Assembly: GCF_000022065.1 (NCBI RefSeq) | Contig: NC_011898.1 | Location: 1,634,001 to 1,698,000 of the forward strand | DNA from: Ruminiclostridium cellulolyticum H10 | GTDB lineage: Bacteria > Bacillota > Clostridia > Acetivibrionales > DSM-1351 | Direction of reading: 5' to 3' | DNA length: 64,000 nucleotides | Shown here: piece after piece, positions 29,003 to 36,928 of the stretch | Layout of the letters: each line of letters starts with the position of its first letter | How positions within the stretch are numbered: position 1 is the first letter of the stretch | Notes under the pieces: model-generated | What the model saw: the letters and a program-made list of their open reading frames with translations, nothing else | Told to the model about the DNA's origin: nothing | The model's database searches: none | Position numbers and translations under genes: made by a program

Positions 29003-29962
29003 ATGCGATACATAAAGGATTTGAAGCCATATAATAAATTTTGGGGGAACTGCATTATAAATATGTTCCTCTCAATACTAACCAAGGTTGATTCCAGCTT
29101 TGATCCCCTTGCATACCTGAATTATTATGAGTATTCCTATTATCCGGATAATGTTTTTCATTTGGATTATACTCAGGAGTATTACAATTATTTCGCCGAC
29201 AATATTTTTAAATACGAAACGTTTTATTTTAAGGATAAAGAGAACTTTTTAGAAGAATTTAAAGGCATTCTTATGAATAACTTATATGCAACATTAAATG
29301 TCGATTTATACTACTGGAATAGTACAGGGTATTATTATAATAAAATTCATACCTCTCATTTAGCTTTTGTTACGGGTTTTGATGAAGAAAAAGATGTTTT
29401 TTATGCATTTGAAGATGATGTAAACTTAGTTTATGATGTACGTGAAATTCCTATAAATCAAGTAATTCAAGCTTATAAATCACCAAATAAACAGTTTAAA
29501 GGGGATTACAGGATTCTTACATTTAAAAATGACTTTATTCCTTCCTATGAAATAGACATTAAACAGTTTATAAAATGTACAAAGCAGCTTATTTATAATC
29601 TGGATATGCTAATTGAAAAGAAGGAAGTTGTAAATAAAACAATGATAAGGGAAGACTCATCAAAAGTTTATTTTTACAATAATGAGTTTATTAAAATATC
29701 AAACAGGTTAAAAGGGAACAAGCTTTTACTTGGTACGTTAAAGGATAAGAAACTATTGAATGAAAGCCTTACTGATGAATTAAATGAAGTACTGGATGAT
29801 TCCTGCATGATGTGGAAAAATATACAGGGTGTTTATCTTAAAAATTGTTTAAGAAATAACTTTGCAGAACTTGATAATATAGAGAAAAAGATTTCAGCTG
29901 CTTTTATGACTGAAAAAGAAGTGTGGGAAAAAGTTATTGAAAACCTAAAAAGATCGGAATAA
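29003..29962 (+). CDS. BtrH N-terminal-like protein (orphan)
   Basis: A 319-residue soluble protein, rich in Tyr and Asn, with no signal peptide. The N-terminal half resembles the butirosin BtrH/papain-like fold: a GNCIINMFLSIL segment with Cys near residue 17 and HLAFVTGFDEEKDVFYAFED with His near 116, a Cys-His pair that could form an acyltransferase or peptidase-like site. The C-terminal half is helical and charged. BtrH-like domains usually occur in secondary-metabolite clusters, but no such cluster is here. The assignment is by eye and moderate. Confidence 0.5.
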   Translation: MRYIKDLKPYNKFWGNCIINMFLSILTKVDSSFDPLAYLNYYEYSYYPDNVFHLDYTQEYYNYFADNIFKYETFYFKDKENFLEEFKGILMNNLYATLNVDLYYWNSTGYYYNKIHTSHLAFVTGFDEEKDVFYAFEDDVNLVYDVREIPINQVIQAYKSPNKQFKGDYRILTFKNDFIPSYEIDIKQFIKCTKQLIYNLDMLIEKKEVVNKTMIREDSSKVYFYNNEFIKISNRLKGNKLLLGTLKDKKLLNESLTDELNEVLDDSCMMWKNIQGVYLKNCLRNNFAELDNIEKKISAAFMTEKEVWEKVIENLKRSE

Positions 29963-30000
29963 TAAGAATGCTTATATTTCTGTTACTCCGACCTTTTTTA
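29954..30000. terminator. Likely bidirectional terminator
   Basis: TCGGAATAA (29954-29962) with TTACTCCGA (29983-29991), one mismatch, between converging genes; T-rich after the right arm. Confidence 0.6.
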
Positions 30001-30017
30001 TTTATGTGATTAGAAAA

Positions 30018-31736
30018 CTAGCCTACGTTTTCAACATATCTTTTGATTTTCTTGGTTGTTGTTTTTGCGAACTCTTCTTCACGTATTGTAAAATCCTTTA
30101 TACGTTTATAAAGCGGCATTTGTTTATTTATTTCTTTTATTTCAGCATGTAGAATTTTGCGTATTTCATCATTGGAAACATTATTGAGACAAAGTTTTGC
30201 CTTAATTTCGTCGATATCGGGTAAAATCTGTGCATTAACTTCGGTTTCTCCGGTGTCTTCGTTAAATCTTCCCCAAACAAGGCTTTCCATGACAAACATA
30301 CTCTTTGCCAGATATGCTTCAACTTCCTCTGGAAAAATATTTTTACCGTTCTTTGTTACAATAACATTTTTCTTTCTGCCTGTTATATATATATATCCGT
30401 CATCGTCAATATATCCTAAGTCACCAGTATATAAACGACCATTTTTTAACACATTTCGGGTTGCAGAGGGGTTTTCGTAGTAACCGAGCATTACGCTGTC
30501 ACCCGATATAACAAATTCTCCAATACCGTCCTCACCGACATTTTCAAGTTGTACATCCACTCCTGCAAGAGGCTTTCCGGCAGAATCGTGTCTGAAACCA
30601 TGGTCGTTGTTTACTGCGACTATGGGTGAGAACTCTGTAAGACCATATCCCTGAACAATTCTTATACCCATAGCACAAAGATCATTTGACACATCAGGAT
30701 TTACGGCAGCAGCACCGGATATGACGAGTCTGACCCTACCTCCAAAGGTGTTCAAAACCTGCTTAAATAATTTTTTACGAATATCTATTTTTAGGAAATT
30801 ATACAATAAATTGCTTAATTCTATTGCAGTATTAAACTTAAGTTTACCTAATCGGGTTTTTGAAGCTTGCTTTACTATCTTTTTGTGCATGTTTTCCAGT
30901 ATCAGAGGAACCAGCATAAGGATCGAGGGTTTTGTTTCCTGAAGGTTCTGCACTATGTACTTGAGTCCCTCGTTAAATGACATACAACAACCGCTGTACA
31001 TCATTACCAAAAATCCTGCGGTACATTCATAGGTGTGATGAAGCGGTAAAATTGAAAGTACACTGTCTGTTTCATCTATGTACAACATGGAGACAACAGC
31101 CCTTACGTTTGAAACAATGTTCTTACTTGAAAGCATAACTCCTTTAGCTAAATCAGTTGTACCAGACGTAAAAATAAGAGCACACATTGCGTCTGCATCT
31201 ATCTCCACATCCAAATATCTTCTGTCTCCTTGCTTTACCAATTCTCTGCCTCTTTCAATCAAACATGAATAGGAGAGAAAACCGTCCAATGTTTCTTCTT
31301 CTTGATCGATATCTATATAATATTCAACTTCGGAAGTTTTGGATAATTTAATCATATTACTACGGTATTTGGATGAAAAAATAATTGCACTGACACCCGC
31401 GCGTGAAATAAGATTCTCTACCTCATTAAAAGGAAGCTCCTTGTCCAAAGGGACTACAACACCTACACCACCTGTTATTGTCAGGTATGAAGTACACCAT
31501 TCAGCTCTGTTTTGCGACAAAATGGCAATTTTTTTGCCCTCTAAGCCTAAATTTATCAATGCCGTACCAAAAGCGTCAATATCGTTTTTTAATTCAGTAT
31601 ATGTTTTTCCGTAATACTTACCATCTTTGCCCCTAATATAAAATGCGTTTCTATCTCCGAATAATTTTGCACTTTGAACCATTAGATCTTTGAGATCAGT
31701 GATTTTCCTAGTCTGGTAAATCGGTTCGGTTCTCAT
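30018..31736 (-). CDS. AMP-dependent long-chain fatty-acid-CoA ligase family protein
   Basis: A 572-residue adenylate-forming enzyme that activates a carboxylic acid with ATP and transfers it to CoA or another thiol. The AMP-binding P-loop reads FTSGTTDLAKGVM near 197 (the family norm is TSGTTGxPKG, so Gly is replaced by Asp and Pro by Ala), GYGLTEFSP near 360, YTGDLGYIDDDGYIYITGRKK near 440 and the C-terminal catalytic lysine region TTTKKIKRY. No membrane helix. Substrate not deducible; long-chain acyl or acyl-ACP are typical. Monocistronic between two convergent or divergent neighbours. Confidence 0.85.
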   Translation of the reverse strand: MRTEPIYQTRKITDLKDLMVQSAKLFGDRNAFYIRGKDGKYYGKTYTELKNDIDAFGTALINLGLEGKKIAILSQNRAEWCTSYLTITGGVGVVVPLDKELPFNEVENLISRAGVSAIIFSSKYRSNMIKLSKTSEVEYYIDIDQEEETLDGFLSYSCLIERGRELVKQGDRRYLDVEIDADAMCALIFTSGTTDLAKGVMLSSKNIVSNVRAVVSMLYIDETDSVLSILPLHHTYECTAGFLVMMYSGCCMSFNEGLKYIVQNLQETKPSILMLVPLILENMHKKIVKQASKTRLGKLKFNTAIELSNLLYNFLKIDIRKKLFKQVLNTFGGRVRLVISGAAAVNPDVSNDLCAMGIRIVQGYGLTEFSPIVAVNNDHGFRHDSAGKPLAGVDVQLENVGEDGIGEFVISGDSVMLGYYENPSATRNVLKNGRLYTGDLGYIDDDGYIYITGRKKNVIVTKNGKNIFPEEVEAYLAKSMFVMESLVWGRFNEDTGETEVNAQILPDIDEIKAKLCLNNVSNDEIRKILHAEIKEINKQMPLYKRIKDFTIREEEFAKTTTKKIKRYVENVG

Positions 31737-31877
31737 TGACTACACTCCTTTTAAAAGCTAAATAGTATTTTTCGTTTATTTGTTGCTTGTAAACATATAC
31801 TATAATATAAGTATATTTAAATTAAATCAATATATGAGGTAAAAAAAACATAAAAAGTAGTATTTCTAGTCGCATTT

Positions 31878-33200
31878 CTAATTGAAGTTTCTTAATTTGT
31901 ATTTTCTTTTTCTTGATATTTTTCTGAGTATCATTCTCGTAATCAAAAAGCAAACTATTACTATTATTCCGATTACGGCAAATTTAAAAATGTTATTATT
32001 CATTATATCGTATAAATAACCCTTGGTTTTGGATGTTAATGTTTGTTCAACGGTCCTGGATGAAACAATATCGACTTTACCCAGTAATATGCCATCTCTT
32101 GTATATTCAATGTTTCCAAGAACTGTTCCCTTTTTAACAGGTGCTTTTATATCCTGTGTGATATTGATTTTCTTATTTAGGCGCCATTCGTTTTTATCCT
32201 TAGGCAAAAGTGCCTCTATTTCCCCGTTAGTTATAAGAGCAACCTTGTCCCCGTTGGCAGCGTCCTTAACGGTGATTTCCTGTATTTTAGTGGAACGGTC
32301 AATAATCATTTGTCTGGAATAGTTTTCGTAACCTGCCGTTAGAAGTGTTTTTGTAAAATCGAATACACTTCTGTTTGGTTTATTATTTACACCAAGTACA
32401 ACAGAAATTAGTTCAAGGCCATCTTTATTCACGGCACTGGAAATAAAATTGGCACCTGCACGCAAAGTAGAACCTGTTTTTAACCCGGTTATGGTAAACT
32501 GATTTCTGTCATCACCTGTTTCAGGCCCGTATTTAAAGGATTGTCCAAGTAGTTTATTTGTAGTATTAAGTACATTCCAAGTCTTATGCTTATTTGTCGG
32601 AGGCAGCATATTAAGCTGCTTCTGTTCTACAATTTCACGAAATACAGGGTATTTTAAACACTCTTTTGCTATAAGAGCCAAATCCCTGGCAGAGGAAAAG
32701 TGGTTAGCATCTTTTTCATATTCATCAATTCCTGAGGGATTAGTGAAAGTCGTATTTTTTGCTCCCACTTCTGCTGAAACCTTGTTCATTTCTTCTAAGA
32801 ACTTAGATTTATCATTATAGAGATTTTCTGATATAATATTGGCAGTTTCGTTTGCTGAAACTATCAAAAGAGCATGAAGCAGGTCATTTAAAGACATCTG
32901 TTCCCCGGGCATAATACCTATATTCATACCTCCAACACCTATGTCGGTAACTGCCTCGTTACTGGCAGTCATTACCTGATCCATATTTCCTTCCTTAAGA
33001 GCTACTAATGCCGTTGCTATTTTGGTAGTGCTGGCCGGACGCCATTTCAGATCGGGCTTATGCTCATACAAAACACTCCCTGTTTTTGCATCCATTAATA
33101 TATATGAAGCAGCATCGATGTCTAGATTTGCAGAAAATGCAGGGGAAACTTGCAATAGTATTGTTAGTGATATAATTAATGTTGCCAGTACTTTCTTCAT
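31878..33200 (-). CDS. dacF: D-alanyl-D-alanine carboxypeptidase, DacF/PBP5-like
   Basis: Low-molecular-weight penicillin-binding protein that trims the terminal D-Ala from peptidoglycan stems. 440 residues: signal peptide (to about 24), peptidase S11 domain with S57-x-x-K60 (STTK), S115-A-N117 and K241-T-G243 active-site motifs, a PBP5 C-terminal strand domain (about 290-385), and a C-terminal transmembrane helix (about 405-427) followed by a basic tail. In spore formers this family often acts on forespore or cortex peptidoglycan. Confidence 0.93.
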   Translation of the reverse strand: MKKVLATLIISLTILLQVSPAFSANLDIDAASYILMDAKTGSVLYEHKPDLKWRPASTTKIATALVALKEGNMDQVMTASNEAVTDIGVGGMNIGIMPGEQMSLNDLLHALLIVSANETANIISENLYNDKSKFLEEMNKVSAEVGAKNTTFTNPSGIDEYEKDANHFSSARDLALIAKECLKYPVFREIVEQKQLNMLPPTNKHKTWNVLNTTNKLLGQSFKYGPETGDDRNQFTITGLKTGSTLRAGANFISSAVNKDGLELISVVLGVNNKPNRSVFDFTKTLLTAGYENYSRQMIIDRSTKIQEITVKDAANGDKVALITNGEIEALLPKDKNEWRLNKKINITQDIKAPVKKGTVLGNIEYTRDGILLGKVDIVSSRTVEQTLTSKTKGYLYDIMNNNIFKFAVIGIIVIVCFLITRMILRKISRKRKYKLRNFN

Positions 33201-33481
33201 AACTCCTCCTCTGATTATTTAAGTATATAATAAGTATAAAGCAAGATTACATTTTTTTAAACTTTTTTACTGAGTTTTGTTTAAATAATATGGTAATATT
33301 CTAAAATATGTAATATAATATCCTATAATACAATTCTATAAAATACTGTATTCTTTAACAGTATAGATTATTAGTCTTTGTTTTCAAAGTATTATTGGTT
33401 GGCAGTGGTGGAAATAAAACCCCATTCATTTCTTTTTATTTATTCAAAATGTTTTTAAATTAATATAACAGGAGGTATGCT

Positions 33482-34243
33482 ATGGAGATATCTGTCTTTG
33501 GCAAAAAAATATTTATTAATAAAATTCCGGCAATTTGTATAATTGTTGGTCTGTTATTTGGTGCTGGAATGCTGGGATTCTTTTTAAAACAGGTTTATCA
33601 TCCCCTTGAAGCAACGATAATTGAAGAGAATACCGCAATTTCTCCAAAGGAAACTGAGCCAGCAGGTGAACAAGTTGGCGAACAGACTGAGGAGGAGAAA
33701 GTCCCTGATATCCAGATATATGTTACAGGTTGTGTAAAAAACCCGGGAGTAGTAACAATAAAGAAGGGACAGATTATTGAAGATGCCATAAAAAACGCAG
33801 GTGGTGCCACCAAGGAAGCTGATCTCGAAAATATAAACCTGGCATATCCTTTAACAGAAAACACAATGTTAAGAATTAAAGCCAAGGGAACGGCAAAGGT
33901 GTCAAATACCGGCAAAACGGATAAATCTGCCCAAACAGGCAAAGTAACTGGTGAAAAGCCTTTGAAAAGCGGTGTTGACATTATAAATGACAGTTCGGGA
34001 ACCGACATGGGAGAAAAAGAGAACAAGACAGCGGACAGCTCAAAAACTAAACTTGTGAATATCAACAAAGCGTCACAAGCAGAGCTTGAAGAGCTTCCAA
34101 ATGTAGGTCCGTCAACTGCAAAAGCCATTATAGAATACAGGGAACAGAAGGGCGGTTTTACTAAGCTCACAGACATTATGAAAATAACAGGAATCAAGCA
34201 AAAGACATTTGATAAAATAAAAAGTTACATATGCATTGATTGA
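33482..34243 (+). CDS. comEA: ComEA-type DNA-binding protein
   Basis: A 253-residue protein with one N-terminal membrane helix (about 14-36), an extracytoplasmic SLBB domain (about 75-135; IYVTGCVKNPGVVTI), a Lys/Ser/Thr linker, and a C-terminal helix-hairpin-helix DNA-binding domain (VNINKASQAELEELPNVGPSTAKAIIEYR). This is the ComEA layout of natural-transformation receptors that bind incoming double-stranded DNA. No comEC or comEB follows; the next gene points the other way. The 281-base gap upstream of it shows AT-rich DNA only. Confidence 0.9.
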   Translation: MEISVFGKKIFINKIPAICIIVGLLFGAGMLGFFLKQVYHPLEATIIEENTAISPKETEPAGEQVGEQTEEEKVPDIQIYVTGCVKNPGVVTIKKGQIIEDAIKNAGGATKEADLENINLAYPLTENTMLRIKAKGTAKVSNTGKTDKSAQTGKVTGEKPLKSGVDIINDSSGTDMGEKENKTADSSKTKLVNINKASQAELEELPNVGPSTAKAIIEYREQKGGFTKLTDIMKITGIKQKTFDKIKSYICID

Positions 34244-34275
34244 AATTTGTCGACTGATGGAAAAGCAAAACAAAA

Positions 34276-34297
34276 AACCGGCCATTAGCAGCCGGTT
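34276..34297 (-). terminator. Minus-strand terminator of the small membrane-protein gene
   Basis: AACCGGC / GCCGGTT with an 8-base loop. On the minus strand a run of T residues follows (GGTTTTTTG), so it fits the gene at 34579-34430 rather than comEA, for which no T run exists. Confidence 0.75.
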
Positions 34298-34429
34298 CAA
34301 AATAATTTAAAGGAGGAAAATATAATTTAATCCATGCATTTATTATATTATTTTACTTAACTAATTCAAATAGTATAAATTTACGATTTTCTTATAATAA
34401 AAAAGAAAAATGATATGCAATATTAACAA

Positions 34430-34579
34430 TTACTTGACATATAACGGCATAATAAATATTAAAAATGAAACGTAAACTATTAATACCGATAATGTGGGTA
34501 TTACAAAACCTAAAAAAAATAACTTAAAATATTTTTTTCTCCTGTCTTTTTTACAGCGTATAACACGTTTTTTTCTCAA
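34430..34579 (-). CDS. Small basic single-span membrane protein
   Basis: A 49-codon gene below usual length cut-offs. TTG start at 34579 with AGGAGG 6 bases upstream. The product begins MRKKRVIRCKKDRRKKYF (about twelve basic residues in 18), followed by one strongly hydrophobic segment (FKLFFLGFVIPTLSVLIVY...) to near the end. The positive-inside rule predicts the N-terminus in the cytoplasm. A matching minus-strand terminator lies 132 bp beyond the stop codon. Family not recognised. Confidence 0.6.
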   Translation of the reverse strand: MRKKRVIRCKKDRRKKYFKLFFLGFVIPTLSVLIVYVSFLIFIMPLYVK

Positions 34580-34702
34580 ACCAGTCCTCCTGCTTAAACT
34601 AAAAATACAGATAATAATAGTAATATCTCTATTATTCCACCTATTTCAAAATTATTTACATTAATTACGTAATTTATATAAAATAAAACCATATATGAAG
34701 TA

Positions 34703-34732
34703 TTGACACTTAAAAACAGTAAGGAATATAAT
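34703..34732 (+). promoter_or_regulatory. Promoter of the thrS operon
   Basis: TTGACA at 34703-34708 and TATAAT at 34727-34732 with an 18-base spacer, just before the T-box leader. Confidence 0.8.
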
Positions 34733-34739
34733 AATAAAT

Positions 34740-34969
34740 AAGTATTAAAATAATGATAAAGGCGTTGACGAGAAGAGTAAGTAAAAGCTGGGGTTGCAGA
34801 GATTGGATATTATTAGCTGAAAGTATCCGAACCTTCACTTTACCGAAGACCACCTCTGAGCTGTATCGGTGATAACGTTATAATCGGCGTACCTTTGTAC
34901 GCACAGAGCAAGAAAGTAGGGTGGAACCGCGAGATAACTCTCGTCCTTATATGAGGACGGGAGTTTTTT
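34740..34969 (+). promoter_or_regulatory. Threonine T-box leader with terminator
   Basis: A tRNA-sensing riboswitch. The leader has the stem I region (GAGAAGAGTAAGT...), a specifier ACC codon candidate in GAAGACCACC at 34849-34851 (threonine; another ACC lies at 34842), the conserved T-box sequence AGGGTGGAACCGCG at 34918-34931, and an intrinsic terminator ACTCTCGTCC / GGACGGGAGT (34937-34946 with 34955-34964) plus T run. Uncharged tRNA-Thr should stabilise the antiterminator and switch on both thrS genes. With the small gene and terminator, this accounts for the 34244-35007 gap. Confidence 0.93.
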
Positions 34970-35007
34970 ATGTTTTATAAAGTATCGCAAAAGGGAGGTT
35001 TTTGTAC

Positions 35008-36915
35008 ATGATAAGTATTACCTTGAAAGACGGTACCGTAAAAGAATATCAGAAAGGTGTTACAGTCCTTGAAGTGGCAGAGAGTATAAGTGCAGGACTG
35101 GCAAGAGTATCTTTGGTTGGAGAAGTTGACGGCAAGGTAACGGAGCTTGATTTCAAACTGGAAAGGGATTGTAGCTTAAATCTTTTAACCTTTGAGGATG
35201 AAGGAGGAAGGCTTGCTTACAGACACACTGCTTCCCATGTGTTGGCTCAGGCGGTGAAAAGACTGTACCCTGATGCCAAGCTGGCAATAGGGCCGGCAAT
35301 AGATACAGGATTTTATTATGATTTTGAAAGGGAAAAGCCATTTTCAATAGAGGAACTTGATAGTATTGAAAAGGAAATGGAAAAAATAGTAAAAGAGGAC
35401 TTAAAGCTGGAGAGGTTCGTTCTCCCAAGGAATGAGGCAATAAAGCTTATGGAAGAAAAAGGAGAACCGTATAAGGCAGAACTTATAATGGACCTTCCCC
35501 AAGGAGAAGAAATATCCTTTTACAAACAAGGGGAGTTTACAGACCTTTGTGCAGGGCCACATTTGACAGGGACAGGAAGATTAAAAGCTGTAAAGTTGCT
35601 TTCTGTTGCGGGTGCTTATTGGAGAGGCAACGAGAAGAATAAAATGCTTCAGAGAATATATGGTACAGCTTTTCCCAAGAAAAGCCAGCTGGATGAATAC
35701 CTTTTCAGAATTGAAGAGGCAAAAAAGCGTGACCACAGAAAGCTGGGAAGGGAGCTGGATTTATTCGATATATTGGACGAAGGCCCGGGTTTCCCGTTCT
35801 TTATGCCAAAAGGAATGGTACTTCGCAATCTTCTTGAGGATTACTGGAGGTCGGAACATAAGAAAGCAGGCTATCAGGAGATTAAGACACCTGTTATACT
35901 GAACAAGGAACTCTGGCTGAGATCGGGGCATTGGGATAATTACAAGAATAATATGTACACAGTTGCAATAGATGAGCAGGATTGTGCAATAAAACCAATG
36001 AATTGTCCGGGCGGAATACTCGTATTCAAAAGGAAACTACATTCATACAGGGATCTGCCTCAAAGAATGGGAGAATTGGGGTTGGTGCACAGACATGAGC
36101 TTTCAGGTGCACTCCATGGGCTGATGAGAGTAAGGTGCTTTACTCAGGACGATGCACATATTTTTATGACTCCTGAACAGATTACTGATGAGGTAACCGG
36201 GGTAATAAACCTGATAGATGATTTTTATAGTGTATTTGGGTTTAAATACAATGTTGAATTATCTACAAGGCCGGAAAAGTCCATAGGATCAGATGAAATG
36301 TGGGAATTGTCTACTGCGGGGCTAAAAAAAGCACTTGACGAAAAAGGTATCAAGTATACAATCAATAAGGGAGACGGTGCTTTCTATGGGCCTAAGATAG
36401 ATTTTCATCTAGAGGATTCTATAGGTCGTACATGGCAGTGCGGTACAATTCAGCTTGACATGAACCTGCCGGAGAGATTTGACCTTAGCTATATTGGCCC
36501 AGATGGAGAAAAGCACAGGCCGGTAATGGTTCACAGGGTTGTTTTTGGAAGCATAGAGAGATTCATAGCCATATTAACCGAACATTTTGCAGGTGCTTTT
36601 CCAACATGGTTGAGTCCTGTTCAGGTTAAAATTCTTCCTCTTGTTGACAAGCACTACGATTATGCTTATGAAGTAAAAAAGCTTCTGGAGGCTGACGATA
36701 TTAGGGTAGAGGTAGATACAAGAAACGAAAAGATAGGTTACAAAATCCGTGAAGCCCAGATGGATAAGACTCCTTATATGCTTGTAATTGGTGACAAGGA
36801 GCTGGAGGGCAGGCTTGTTTCTGTCAGATCCAGAAAAGACGGTGATTTAGGGACTATTACACCGGAACAGTTTGCAGAGAAAATATCGAATGAAATAAAA
36901 AATAAACTGAGATAA
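35008..36915 (+). CDS. thrS: Threonyl-tRNA synthetase 1
   Basis: Charges tRNA-Thr. Start ATG 35008 (MISITLKDG), with AGGGAGG 9 bases upstream; an in-frame TTG at 35002 is too close. 635 residues: TGS domain (1 to about 62), editing domain with HTASH and CAGPH (about 70-220) that removes misacylated serine, class II core (about 240-530) with PMNCPGG, motif 2 HRHELSGALHGLMRVR, TQDDAH and MVHRVVFGS giving the zinc ligands Cys/His/His, then the anticodon domain (about 535-635). The core is of the ordinary bacterial kind. First of two adjacent thrS genes behind one T-box. Confidence 0.95.
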   Translation: MISITLKDGTVKEYQKGVTVLEVAESISAGLARVSLVGEVDGKVTELDFKLERDCSLNLLTFEDEGGRLAYRHTASHVLAQAVKRLYPDAKLAIGPAIDTGFYYDFEREKPFSIEELDSIEKEMEKIVKEDLKLERFVLPRNEAIKLMEEKGEPYKAELIMDLPQGEEISFYKQGEFTDLCAGPHLTGTGRLKAVKLLSVAGAYWRGNEKNKMLQRIYGTAFPKKSQLDEYLFRIEEAKKRDHRKLGRELDLFDILDEGPGFPFFMPKGMVLRNLLEDYWRSEHKKAGYQEIKTPVILNKELWLRSGHWDNYKNNMYTVAIDEQDCAIKPMNCPGGILVFKRKLHSYRDLPQRMGELGLVHRHELSGALHGLMRVRCFTQDDAHIFMTPEQITDEVTGVINLIDDFYSVFGFKYNVELSTRPEKSIGSDEMWELSTAGLKKALDEKGIKYTINKGDGAFYGPKIDFHLEDSIGRTWQCGTIQLDMNLPERFDLSYIGPDGEKHRPVMVHRVVFGSIERFIAILTEHFAGAFPTWLSPVQVKILPLVDKHYDYAYEVKKLLEADDIRVEVDTRNEKIGYKIREAQMDKTPYMLVIGDKELEGRLVSVRSRKDGDLGTITPEQFAEKISNEIKNKLR

Positions 36916-36928
36916 ACGGAGGTAAAAA

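Noticed and set aside
33598-34197. 199-codon minus-strand frame inside comEA
   Set aside because: comEA has clear SLBB and helix-hairpin-helix domains; the antisense reading shows no domain or start signal.
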